The position numbers and the translations under genes are program-made. Of a DNA stretch of 64,000 nucleotides, positions 34,436-45,217 are shown piece after piece. The notes beneath the pieces were generated by a model. That model had not been told where the DNA came from. It searched no databases and worked only from the letters and a program-made list of their open reading frames with translations. Source of the DNA: Tulasnella sp. 424 (lineage: Eukaryota; Basidiomycota; Agaricomycetes; Cantharellales; Tulasnellaceae); assembly GCA_019633425.1 (NCBI GenBank), contig WSUB01000107.1, positions 62,001 to 126,000 of the forward strand, in the 5' to 3' direction. How positions within the stretch are numbered: position 1 is the stretch's first letter; each line of letters begins with the position of its first letter.

Positions 34436-36688
34436 AGACGACCATTTCATTTGCCTATCATGCCGATTCTTGGACGTGATGTCATGTAGTTTTTTTAAAT
34501 GTCTTGTAATTTATCATAAGCGCTTACAATGCTCACGACCTGAGCTTCTACCCAGCATTCGGCGTACGGATCTGGTATGACTGGGTGCGCTCGATCATCC
34601 ACTCAACTTCTCGAGACACACCGCCACGCTCACCTGCGTGGGTCTTACTTCATTCAGAATCACCTTGCTCGCCAAGGTCACTCCACGATTAAATTCTGCG
34701 TGGTTTTTCTGACACTTCTGGTCCCTCGGCCCCCGGTCACCTGTCACCCCGTCTCCTGCTACGTCATTTTTCCTCCGAGCTCGTCCCTCAGCCAAATTGG
34801 CCTTTCTTCCTTGTCTTCGCGATCGTTTAGCTGGCAAAATTTCTTCGTTTGTTTGCCACTCCAGCCTGTATCGACTCGATCTTTTCTATCGCTCTGTCCA
34901 AAAAATAAAATACTATCTTGTCAGCGACCGTTTGGTACTCTTTGCTTCGGCTGTTTGTCCGCTTCGCCCACTGCGTCCAGCTTTCTCTACTGTTCGGCCG
35001 ACCTTTGTCTTCGTTAAGAACAGCCGTTCGGCCGAGACCATCTTGGGCACCTCGGATTTCGGTACGGAGCCACGCAAGAGCCACGCGGTTTATAATTATA
35101 TACACTCTCGCGAACAACAAGGCGTTAGCGGTCGATTTCTGCTTTTGACTGATATTTTGTAGGAGCATCTCATCCTCCCTGTTTGCACTGCAAACCTGCC
35201 CGTAACGTAATACCTCTTTTCCTCACTCCCTTCATTCGCTGCTCGTTTTACTACTGTCCCCGGTACTCTCTGTGCCCGTGTTGTCATCGCTGCTATCTTC
35301 ATATGCTCTCGCGTATGGCACTCCGGTCTCTCGAGATCTCCACCACCATGTGAAAATCTCTCTGTCCTTCCACGGAAAGTTCAAATGACGGGTGCCTGGT
35401 GATTACCTTGTCGCCAAAGTCTTGTAGCAGCCTGATAGTCTGGATCCTGCTTGCCCTCCCCTTCGAAAGCCGCAGGGTTTATGAGAGCCGCTTTGCCTGA
35501 GGTGGTTCCAAGAGTTCAATCACCTGGTTACTTCATCTCGTGATCATTAGTATTCGGACTATCTTGTGTTGGCGCGGTGAGATGCGACAATCTCGGTGTA
35601 TGCGGTCACGGCGCACACCATATGTCTGCGTATCCGCGCTTCTGACGGCTTTGGTTACTGTACGTATCAGTTTTGATTTTCTCATATCTGCCCAATCGTG
35701 TATCTTTATTAGAAGCTTATCCGGTCGTTGCTTCGGGAGTGTTTCGATTACGTGCTTCTCGATTATGTCGAACGCCAACATTGCTCTGGAAGACCGTCGT
35801 CTGATGTACGCTTTAGGAGTTGTTTAAGAGTACGTGCTCGGTACTCCCTCCGTTTTCCTCATTTGCAATCGTGATGCTTCCTTGGTCACTGCCTTCTGAA
35901 ACAGTCTGGTCCACTGGTGTCGCGCGTTGACATTGCGTGCCGCCGCTTCGGAGTTTGGCGACTGCTTCTATGCTGCTAACTCCACGATATCATCTTCCGT
36001 GGCACACCCTGGTCCTCCTAATGTTTCGGCTTCCCAGGATGCTTTGTCGTTGTCGGACACATTTTTTGCCGACCTTGTATCTCAAGAGCCGCCCTGCTCT
36101 TGTGTCACTCCTCTCGGCCTGCCTCACTATCTCCCCGACCGGCTGTAGCGAGGCTGAGGCATAATCTTGTCCGTGTTCTACAGCGGAGAGACGTCTTCTA
36201 AGTACCGCACCAGATTCTGTCCAAGTCCGTTACTTAGATGGAATATATATAGATGTGAGTGGTTTGGTAGCTATGCATGGCACGATAATTCAAACAAGCA
36301 AAGGACTAGACTGGATCCGATGTTCATGGGAAAATCATATGACACATATGTCGAGCAAGGTGCAGGCCAGCCGTAAGGCTGTACTTCTCAAGTGTATAAT
36401 GTGCGGCATAAGATCCCATCGTCCAGGTGGGCGTGGGTCTTACTTCATTCAGAATGTATAATGTGCGGCATAAGATCCCATCGTCATCAGATCTTCTCCC
36501 TGCTCCTGCCTGGATGAATGACCGTGAAGTGCGTAAGAGTCTTTCCTCTAATAATTTATATAAATTGCAGACGCGACATATTAGCTTCTCTTTGAAACCG
36601 GACGTTCCCTCTCAGTGTCGCCTCCACAATCGAGAAACCGTCTTCGAATTACCATCCTCGCCGCAGAAAGGCTTTTACGGTATACACA
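34436..36688. other. Long non-coding stretch with a probable insertion, before methyltransferase A
   Basis: 34436-34660 matches 39360-39570, the 3' flank of the duplicated gene end. At 34660 this homology stops after TTCATTCAGAAT and resumes near 36430 with the same words, so about 1.75 kb looks inserted. The inserted part starts CACCTTGCTCG (34661-34671), and the inverted form CGAGCAAGGTG stands at 36352-36362. It is CT-rich and has no convincing gene. Just after it, a roughly 62-bp direct duplication (copies starting at about 36394 and 36456, ATAATGTGCGGCATAAGATC) precedes methyltransferase A. Confidence 0.55.
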
Positions 36689-38111
36689 ATGCCAGACAGT
36701 ACCCTCGAAGACCACGAGAACGTGAAAGCCTCACACGGGGGGTTTCAACAGGGGAACACCACATACGCGTTGCCAAGGGATAGCGGTGAACATTCACGTC
36801 TTGACCTGCAGCACGAGGTTGTAAAACTCGTGCTCGAAGGTAGACTTTATCCAGCACCGGAACTCGTTCGTCAAGCTTTGGCCCACAGGGGAGATGGTAC
36901 GATCAACATCCTCGATGTTGGTACTGGATCTGGGAGATGGTGAGCTATGCTGTCCTCTATATAAAGGTTTCGCTTGGTAGTTAACATTATCTACGCTTTA
37001 GGGCCGTGGACATGTCGGAGGAATTCGCCGATGCCAAAGTTCTCGGAATCGACCTGGCGCTTCCCAGTGTACTTTCGGACACCGCTCGTAGCGTTCCTTC
37101 CAACTGCTCCTTCCAGGTGGTCGACGCCAATCAAGACTTAGCCAAGCTTGATCTTACATTTAATGTCATTCACATGCGCTTCATCGAGCCCGGGATTAAC
37201 ACCACAGACCTATTCTTCTACGACGTGGCCCGACTTCTCCGCCCCGAGGGGGCTCTACTCCTCGTAGCAGGAAATGCAGTAAGTTGCAAGGAAGCTTTCA
37301 CAAAGAGCTCTTCTAAGGGAAGGATCGTCACTCCGTAGCAATTAGTCGATGACCAAGGCAAGATCTTCCCGCTCCGCAAGCCAGGAGAACACGGGTGCGT
37401 AGCTTTGCCCACAGTGTAACACGTGCTCATGCGAGGAAGTAGATACTCCCATTTTCAACACTTTTTGAGCTGCTTATACGAGATGCTTACGAGAAAAGGA
37501 CTCTTCAAGTTGAGGCATCCCTTTTGGAAGAGGTGAGCGTCGGTCCGCCTCCCTTCATCTTCTGGATGGGAGAGATGCATTACGATGACGCTGAGGCTCT
37601 GTATTTCAACTTCGTTAGCATGTTAGAAGGCAACCCAAACTACAGTCGGATCAATGTCAGCGGGGCTTTCGTCCCTATTGGTCCTTGGCTATCTGGTAAG
37701 GCACGCGGATATATCCATATACGGTCCTCACGGTATCACCCAACCTGTAGAGATGACTGAAGCCCAGAGAAAGCTCTCGGAAACCATGCAAGAAAACCTT
37801 CTCCTCCTATTACCATCGTTCAAAGCGATTATGCTTCGAGATGGCAGCTTTCCCTCAGAGTTTGCCGAAAATCTGTTCGAGGTTAGGCCATACCCTGCGC
37901 ATCCGGATTAAAGTTAAACAATGACCGTATCACACAGGGATCTAGAAAGGAGCTTGAAGAGCTACCTCCAGCAGTTCGTGGCTACTCGAAGCTCCTTTTC
38001 GTGACTGCCGTTCGCAGTGACATGCCATGGGTACCTCAAACACAACCATGGCAAGAGCCGTCCGGTTACGATCTGTATGACTACATCATTCGGCCACTGC
38101 AGAAGTCGTAG
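36689..38111 (+). CDS. LaeA-like SAM-dependent methyltransferase A
   Basis: Class I SAM-dependent methyltransferase of the LaeA/Methyltransf_23-like type common in Agaricomycetes. Exon 1 is MPDSTLEDHENV... to ILDVGTGSGRW, with the SAM-binding motif I DVGTGSG. Splicing over a GTGAGC intron restores W and continues AVDMSEEFADAKVLGIDLALP, which includes the acidic motif II GIDLA. Later parts are FNVIHMRFIEPG, ARLLRPEGALLLVAGNA, QLVDDQGKIFPLRKPGEHG, LEEVSVGPPPFIFWMGEMH and INVSGAFVPIGPWLSG. The C-terminal exon has LFVTAVRSDMPWVPQTQPW and YDYIIRPLQKS, stop 38109-38111. At least six exons; all joins keep the frame. Paralogue of copy B (39809-41219). Substrate unknown. Confidence 0.8.
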
Positions 38112-38241
38112 AGAAATTCTTGGAAATTTCTTTCTTGTCGAATTGAATTGTCCTTAGAGGAAACATGTAAAACGGCTTCCGTAGTACCTCTTTTCCTACT
38201 CAACATGAGACTCACCTACCCGTTCCCAAACTACAGTTACG

Positions 38242-38370
38242 TTACATAGGAAGACCTTCTTCTGATTTGCAATTTAAATACAGGTCGTACGCTTGCCGTG
38301 AGCTGTCAACCTCTGGCTCTGACAGTAAAGGCTCAACTGGTGCGTCGGTTCAAGGTTCGGGTAGCTGTCG
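38242..38370 (-). pseudogene. Relic of a minus-strand methyltransferase 3' end
   Basis: On the minus strand the frame reads EPLLSEPEVDSSRQAYDLYL followed by NCKSEEGLPM-stop (stop 38242-38244). This matches the C-terminus of methyltransferases C and D (EPLLSEPDVDLSRQAYDLYL). Nothing upstream of it remains, because homology passes directly into the duplicated gene end at about 38395. It shows that methyltransferase A once had the same convergent partner that B has today (C). Confidence 0.75.
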
Positions 38371-38778
38371 TAAACTCCCCGGAAACGACATAGATCAAGA
38401 CCGGTGACATCGAGGAATGGTTCAAGACTGCGTTAGGTCCCTTTGGAAACTGAACTGCAGATCTATGCATCCTAGAGCGGCAAGATTTCCATCGTGGATC
38501 CGGATCTGGTAAGTACCATTCGGATTATGCCAAATCGTGGTATCGATGAGGCTTACTACCCCCTTTTCTAGAATCCGCCAAACGTCTACGTACTTTCGAC
38601 TCCTGGGTCCAGCATTTGATGGTCGGATCGCTGAAGGAGTGCCGCCGTTTCGTCACTGGTTTCGTCACCAAGCATATCAAGACCCATTTCGGCAATGTCT
38701 TCGAAGTCAATACATGCTTCCCAGGAGACGCATGCGGGTCTAGCCATTCTGTCGATTTCCAGATTAGCGGCGGAGTTT

Positions 38779-38974
38779 TATTCACGGAGGGGGGAGGACG
38801 ATTATCCGGAGGGTAGTTTATTTAACGGTGGATTACATTGTATTTAATCATAGCTGGTAGTCGAACTGCTATATATACTAAAATATGGGCTTTCCATGAG
38901 GGAATGGTACAAACCCAGGGGCTAATTTTTCTATGGGAATTCACCCTATCCCCTGTGACCCAAAATTCCTAACA
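38779..38974. mobile_element. Short insertion (196 bp) with 5-bp target duplication
   Basis: The homology to the parent gene is interrupted here, and AGTTT stands on both sides (38774-38778 and 38975-38979) where the parent has a single AATTT. This is the signature of a small non-autonomous element or other integrated fragment. AT-rich, no coding capacity; the class is not identified. Confidence 0.5.
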
Positions 38975-39053
38975 AGTTTGCGGTCCTGGCTGGCGTTGAT
39001 GGTAAAACGCTTGAGACTCGTGTTGGACAACTCATTAGGTCATTACCCCAGGT

Positions 39054-39276
39054 TCTGAACCAAGCCGAACGATGCCGAGACCGGCGCTTAATCTCTCTCA
39101 TGCCGTCTCCGTTTATTTTCGTTTTCCTTTCTGTGGGCCCGTATCTTATCGTCTCCGTTCTGTTGGTTACGATATCCATATGCTCGGTCTCGTTTCGTTT
39201 TGTTTTATATTGAAGACCCTTGCATGTACTGAATCCCTCGGTCGATTGCCGGATCGCTGAGTACTTTATCCTGACA
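39054..39276. mobile_element. Second short insertion in the gene-end relic
   Basis: About 220 bp without counterpart in the parent gene, flanked by CCCAGGT on both sides (ending at 39053 and 39283), where the parent has one CTCAGGT. Probable target-site duplication of 7 bp. Class unknown; no reading frame of interest. Confidence 0.4.
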
Positions 39277-39808
39277 CCCAGGTGTACTAGAGTCTTGAAA
39301 GCATGTTCAAGGATTGGATGCCTGCCCAGAAAAAGCCTATTAACAGCCGTGGGCAGGCATAGCGACTCCCATTTGGGTTTCCTACCGCCCCGTTTCTCGG
39401 ATGGGATGTCCTGTGTTTTTCTTTTTGAATTTCTTATAATTTATCGTAATCGCTTACAATGTTCCTTCTTCATGGTACGGCTTTGCCGTTACCAGCTGTC
39501 CATCGATCTCCCAATCAACTTCGCGACAAGTCCCCACGCCCACCTTCGCGTGGGTCCTAATTCATTTAGAATACATAATGCCCGCTGAATTGTGAGAGAT
39601 AAGATGCCATCACTATCGGATCTTCCCGCTATTCCTGCCTAAATGGATGATAACGACCTGCATAAGCGTCTCTTGCAATAATCTATATAAATTGGACATG
39701 TGATACGTCTGCCGTTTGAACCCATCTCCCACTCAGCGTCGCCTCCACAATCGAGAGACTGTTTCGAATTACCGGCCTCGTCACATACCAGTGGGATACC
39801 CAATATTA

Positions 39809-41219
39809 ATGTCAGACAGTACTCCCGGAGACCAGCAGAACGTAGAAACCTCACATGGGAGGAGCTTTCAACAGGGGGACCATACATACGCGTTGCCAAC
39901 GGATAACGGCGAACATTCACGCCTTGACCTGCAGCATGAGGCAGTAAGGATTATGCTAGAAGGCAGACTTTATCAAACACCGGAACTCGTTCGTCAAGCC
40001 TTGGCCCAGGCGGAAGATGGCACAATCAACATCCTTGACGTTGGTGCTGGATCTGGGAGATGGTGAGCCACGCCCCCTATAGAATGCTTTTACTTCGTAA
40101 TACTCTTTGTGCTGCAGGGCTATCGAGATGTCCGAGGAGTTCGCCGATGCCAAGGTTCTCGGAATCGACCTGGCGCTTCCCAGCGTACTTTCGGACACCA
40201 CTCGTAGCCTTCCTTCCAATTGCTCCTTCCGGGTGCTAGACGTCAATCAAGACTTAGCCAAGCTTGATCTTACGTTTAATGTCATTCACACCCGCTTCGT
40301 CGAGCCCGGGATTAACGACACAGACCTATTCTTCTACGACGTAGCCCGACTTCTCCGCCCTGAGGGGGCTCTACTCCTCGTAGGAGCAAATGCAGTAAGT
40401 GAAAAGAAACTTCCTCCAGGAGCTCCTCTAAGTGAAGCATCGTCACTCCGTAGCAAATAGTCGATGACCAAGGCAAGGTCTTCCCGCTCCACAAGCCAGG
40501 AGAAGTTGGGTAGGTACCATGACCCGTATTATAATGCATGCTCAGCTGGCAAAATAGATACTCTCACTACCAGCACTTTTTGTGTTGCTTAAACGGAATT
40601 CTGATGAAAAAAGGACCCTTCCAGCTGAGGCATCCCTTTTGGAAGAGGTTAGCGTTGGTCCGCCTGCCTTCATGCCTTGGATGGGAGACATGCATTACGA
40701 TGGCGCTGAGGCTATGTCTTTCAACCTCGTTAGCATGTTGGAAAGCAACCCAAACTACAGTCGAATCAACGTCAGCGAGATGTTCGTCCCTATTGGTCCG
40801 TGGCTATCTGGTAAGGCACGCGCTTAATATGTCACACACAGTCCTAATGGTGTCACCCGACCTGTAGAGATGACTGAAGCCCAGAGAAAGCTCTCGGAGA
40901 TCATGCAAAAAAACCTTCTCCTCCTACTACCAGCGTTCAAAGCGATTATGCTTCGAGATGGCGGATTTCCCTCAGAGTTTGCTGAAAATCTGTTCGAGGT
41001 TAGGCCACATCCTGCGTATCCGGATTACATTTAAACAATGACCGTATCACACAGGGATCTAGGAAAGAAATTGAAGAGCTGCCTCCAGCAGTTCGTGGCT
41101 ACGCGAATTTCGTTTTCGTCACTGCCGTTCGCAGTGACATGCCATGGGTACCTCGAACACAACCATGGCAAGAACCGCCTGGTTACGATGTGTATGACTA
41201 CATCATTCGGCCGCTGTAG
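39809..41219 (+). CDS. LaeA-like SAM-dependent methyltransferase B
   Basis: Direct paralogue of methyltransferase A with the same exon plan. Start ATG 39809. Exon 1 ends INILDVGAGSGRW; after the intron AIEMSEEFADAKVLGIDLALP. Motifs for SAM binding (DVGAGSG, GIDLA) and the ARLLRPEGALLLVGANA strand are kept. Later exons are QIVDDQGKVFPLHKPGEVG, GPPAFMPWMGDMHYDGAEA and INVSEMFVPIGPWLSG, and the last exon gives FVFVTAVRSDMPWVPRTQPW and YDYIIRPL with stop 41217-41219. This is two codons shorter than A because the codon after PL became TAG. Convergent with methyltransferase C, about 110 bp apart. Substrate unknown. Confidence 0.8.
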
Positions 41220-41330
41220 AAGTCGTAAAGAAGCTCTCGGAAATTTCTTTCTTGTCGAATTGAATTGTCCCTAGCGGAAACATGTAACACAGTCTTTGCT
41301 ATTAAAAGTCTACCCATTCCCGAAATATTT

Positions 41331-42793
41331 TTACATAGGAAGGGGCTCCCCTGCCTTGCGGTTCAAATACAGGTCGTAGGCTTGTCGTGAGAGGTCAACG
41401 TCTGGCTCTGAAAGTAGAGGCTCCATCGGCGTATTTGTTCGAGTGGCTGTAGTATACCTCCATCCTATAAATCCAGTAACGGATCCTTCTCCTCCTAGCT
41501 CGTTTTTTACTCCCTGGACGATTGGCATCAAACTCCTTAGTCCACGTGGCCCCTGAAAGGCTACTATGATCATACCACCTACCTGTGCCCAATATGAAAT
41601 GGTATCGTCGTCTAGCCCGTCTTCTAGTAGAAGAGGCCTAAATGCTGTAATTATGTTGCTTAGATTTGTAGAAAATAGGTCTCGAATACGTTTCTCTGTC
41701 GCAGAGGTCGCTTTGCCGATTAGGCGTTCAGGCATTAGTATATCGAGGGGAAGCCACGGGCAGTCATTGGTCTGCTACTCACATTTGACATTTTTTCCAA
41801 CAGGTACTAAAACCTCTTCTGTAGTGACATGCTCGAAGCTTGAACTCTGTTTGAGCCATCTACGGCGGAAGGGGAGCGTTAGACATTGACGGGATGAGAG
41901 GCATGATAGCAGGGTACTTGTGCCAGAAAATCGACGGTTCCATCTTCACCCGAGCTCTCTTAAAATGAGCTTGATATACTCTATTGAATGCTCTTTGATA
42001 GAATGTAAACCTAAGGAAGCGCCGTTCCTCAGGAAATTGGGTTCTTAACAGCACTCTAGCGGAAAGGAAAACGTACCCTGGCTGTCCTTCATCGGTAACA
42101 GGATATGCGGAGAGGTCGTCCTTCAAAATAAGCTAGACCCGGATTTAATGATCCATTCATGTCACGGCTGAGCCAATAGCATGCGAAATGGCGCACCGGT
42201 ACGCAGTGGACTAGTAAGAGCAGCCCTCCAGGTTTCAGTGCGTTAGCTGTGTCTTCCAGCAGTATCTTGACAAAATTGGGCATTCCCAAATGTGCAGCAC
42301 GAAAGTGAATTATATCAAAGGTTTCGTGGTATTTCTTAATTTCCGTGGTGGCATCGGCTACCTTGAGGACGCAGTTTGGAGGAATTGCGACTGACGAGTG
42401 CTGAAGTATGCCCGGTTGTACTATGTCGATCCCAGTAACATCTGTATCTGGAAACTCCTCGGCCATTTCAAGAGCCCTATAGAAGGAAGGAGGTACCTTG
42501 AGCACGGTGTTCCAAAAGGATCGTACTGAGATCGTTGGTCCTACTCACCAAATTCCGCTACCTGTCCCAACGTCAAGAAGACTGGTTCTCCTATCCTTCC
42601 GATTCAATGAAATCTTGACCGGCTCCCGCTGCGCATAGAGACTGTTCATCGTGAGTTTAAGGGCTTGGTGCTGGATGTCAAGCCTTGCCTGCTCTACTTG
42701 GTCAGCCGGAAGGTAATAATCCTTATCTGACGCCTGTCGAAGTCGTCCATGGATCTCCTGGACTAGGCCAGTAGGTGAAGGATTGCTGGTCAT
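41331..42793 (-). CDS. LaeA-like SAM-dependent methyltransferase C
   Basis: Second methyltransferase subfamily of the window. Preferred start is ATG 42793-42791 (MTSNPSPTGLVQEIHGRLRQ); the frame runs further upstream only via non-ATG codons. Exon 1 ends TSLLDVGTGSGIW, and splicing gives ALEMAEEFPDTDVTGIDIVQP (SAM-binding motifs DVGTGSG and GIDI). Next are FDIIHFRAAHLGMPNF, ANALKPGGLLLLVHC, LILKDDLSAYPVTDEGQPG and FYQRAFNRVYQAHF. The last exons encode SSSFEHVTTEEVLVPVGKN and MPERLIGKATSATEKRIRDL to the stop at 41331. Membership of the LaeA-like family is from the paired motif pattern; the target is unknown. Very similar to copy D. Confidence 0.78.
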
Positions 42794-43164
42794 AGGGGGG
42801 TGGGAGATGAGAACGATAGTGAACGGACGCCGGTCAGACCGCATCTTACGGCCCGAAGGGATCCCCGAAGCCTCGACCAGAGGCCTCAGGTTTTCGCACG
42901 CGTCGCCGTCCAAGGAAGCTTGCTATAATGTTACTCACCGCACAAACACTAGATAGTCGAGGCCGCAAAGGCTCGTCTACAAAGGCTCCCAATCATACAC
43001 GAACAAATTCAAACCGAGGCGAGCTCAAATATCACGGTTAGCTCCAAAATGACCTATAATGACTGGGAGCAAAGATCATCCGCTCTACAGCGGGCCCTCC
43101 ATACTATCGGGTTGCCAGCGAAAGGCCAGAGAAACCTTTTTCAACACCAATCGCTCGACATAAC
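42794..43164. other. Intergenic, methyltransferase C promoter and F-box D 3' side
   Basis: About 370 bp. The part upstream of the methyltransferase start is closely matched by 46682-46880, showing that the promoter was duplicated with the gene. No coding evidence apart from a TTG-started extension of methyltransferase exon 1. Confidence 0.5.
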
Positions 43165-44670
43165 TCAATCTTCTAGGACTCCCGCCTCTGTGACAACCCT
43201 CCCATACCAAATCAACTCCCCCTCAGGACCCAAGAGTCTCCGAACTTCATCTAATCGATTGGGCCACTGGAATGAGCTGAAGGTAATGATACTTGAGTCA
43301 TCATCACTGGCATACAGATCCGCCTGGAGCTCCAATTTGCGAATTGGCTTTCGGTGTTGACCATTATCCTCTGTCTTCTGCGCTTATTTTCGCCTCCGAG
43401 TCCTGCCTTGCACCAAACTACAAGTTGCAAGCAGAGTGAGCGCCTCGGAAACTGGATCTCCATATCCTAGGTCGATGGAATACACTCCTTCCATGTCAGC
43501 TACAGTTGCGACAATGTCACTCAGCGGCTGGTTTAGGTAACGTGTACGGAGTAGAACCCGGGACTGCGCAGATAACCAGATTAGGGTGTCTTTGGCAAAT
43601 GTTATGTTCTCCACGTAAATGTCGATGCACCACGGTCCTGTCACACTCATGCCGAACCAATCTCCGAGGCAACTGATACAGCCGGTGCTGGGATTGGAAA
43701 GGGTGCGATCAAAGAAATGAGAGACGTCCAAGGTGAAGAGCGTCTGAAGTGGATCGCCCTGGATGTAGCACCGCAAAGTACCGGATATGTAGTTTGGCGC
43801 GCGAATGAAAGCGAGAAGTCGGTTTGTGATCACTGGTGTGAGCATGCGCAACTTCAACGTTGCGAGAGCTGGCAGATGAATGGGATGTGGAGATGACGCG
43901 CTCGCATCGCCCGAAAGGTTTCGGAGCTTTGGAGGTGGCCGACCTCCAAATAGGTCCAGCGGCTCTGGGCGAACCCATCCGGACCATTTGTCAACGGAGA
44001 GAGAGAGGTGTTCCAGGAGTGGCATTGATGAGGTAGTGATAACGTCCAGTCCTTGATCGGCATTCTTGAGGTCGAGGGTCACGTCTCTCCAATGGTGGGC
44101 ATGCCGAAAGATCTCATCCAGGGCTGCATTCCGCTTCTCTTGATTGAGTGATATGTATGCAGTTTCTAGGGGAGCATTTCGATACTTTTCTATCGCCCGA
44201 ATTATCTGGGCCTCCGACCCCATCGCTCCTTCGATCTTTGTCCAAAGGGATGGTGTGGTGTCGACGAGGCGATTCCAATGACGACATACGAGCAAGAGGG
44301 TAGCATTGTTGGAGGAAGCCGCGTCCCAGCTCCTGGCGGCGGCGAGAGCAAAGATGTCGACAAGAAGCTCGGGTGGTAAGGTGTTGATCCAAGGGAACGT
44401 GTTGCGCTTCTGCAGGCTAGGGCAACGCGCCGTTCCAGTGCCTTTGAACTAATGGAAGGGAGTGAGGTTCCTCATCGCATTGAGATGCAGTTCTATCATC
44501 CAATTCTGCATCATCTAAACGGCTTAGTGGACAAAGTACACTGTCGTACTGATCAGTTATCATCCGTCGACACAGCCACCATTAAAGCAAACCACTGACC
44601 CCGACACTAGAACCGCAAAACTCTGGAGGAGATGACCAAATGTGTCATTTGCGTCGTGTAGTTTCTGCAT
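43165..44670 (-). pseudogene. F-box protein family 2, copy D (broken)
   Basis: Member of the second F-box family (about 550 residues; F-box-like near the N-terminus, then irregular leucine-rich repeats). Exon 1 starts MQKLHDANDTFGHLLQ at 44670. Exon 2 should read ...ALVCQKRNTF.NTLPPELLVDIF, but one C is missing near 44423, shifting the frame between VALAC and QKRNTF. The middle lacks about 75 residues found in other copies (RNLSGDASASS joins directly). The frame is lost again after TRRRK at 43384, and the C-terminal part lies in another frame (VLED-stop at 43165). Non-functional unless the assembly is wrong at several places. Confidence 0.78.
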
Positions 44671-44954
44671 GATGACATATAGAAAGGAGCGTCGCGATTT
44701 GAGCCGAGAGCGGTTGTGGTGCTGAATTCGGTGCAATCGGAACCAAGTCACCGCGCCGTCACATTCACACCACTTGAACCCCGCGCTGCTCGATCTTCCA
44801 TGGCCAACACTGAGCGGTGCCGTCCCAAGGCGAGTACACGTGTACTAGCCCATTCAGAATAAAATTAAATCTTGCATAGAGCCGTATAGAGATATAAACA
44901 AGAATCGTACAAAGGGGAGAAAGGCCTAACTTCGGTTCTGAGACACAACCAGAT

Positions 44955-45116
44955 CTTCTAGAACCCCCTACTCTGTCACAACCCTCCCATACTAAATCAA
45001 TTCCCTCTCGGGCCCTAAGAGTCTCCGAACCTCATCCAGATAATTGGGCCAACCGGTTGAACTGAAGTTCGCGATCACCGGGTTATGAACTCCAGTATAC
45101 CGGGAGAACCCGAACT
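44955..45116 (-). pseudogene. F-box family 2 C-terminal relic
   Basis: Minus strand reads NPVIANFSSTGWPNYLDEV, then RRLLGPEGELI-stop-YGRVVTE and VLEDL. This is the C-terminal 50 residues of the F-box family, with an in-frame stop. Homology ends at about 45117, where sequence matching the 3' flank of methyltransferase B (41246 onward) begins. It marks the junction of the methyltransferase C/D duplication. Confidence 0.75.
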
Positions 45117-45217
45117 CCAATTTCTTTCTGGTCGAATTGAATTGTCCCTTAGAGGAAACGTGTAACACAGTCTTTGCTATTCAACATGGGACACATATAC
45201 CCATTCCCGAAATATTT

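Larger units (their letters stand above)
38395..39360 (+). pseudogene. Duplicated 3' end of the large unknown gene, broken
   Basis: Homologous to about 33825-34435 of the large unknown gene: KTGDIEEWFKTALGP, then stops and frameshifts, VDSWVQH-like, the VLAGVDGKTLETRVGQLI segment near 38990, and the last FKDWMPAQKKPINSRG near 39310. Frame is disrupted repeatedly. Two short insertions interrupt it (38779-38974 and about 39054-39276). Its 3' flank (39360-39570) matches 34436-34660. It is a passive passenger of the methyltransferase block duplication. Confidence 0.82.

Noticed and set aside
34577..36164. Several 60-145 codon frames in the probable insertion
   Set aside because: They overlap on both strands, are Ser/Cys/Leu-rich by CT composition and show no family motif.
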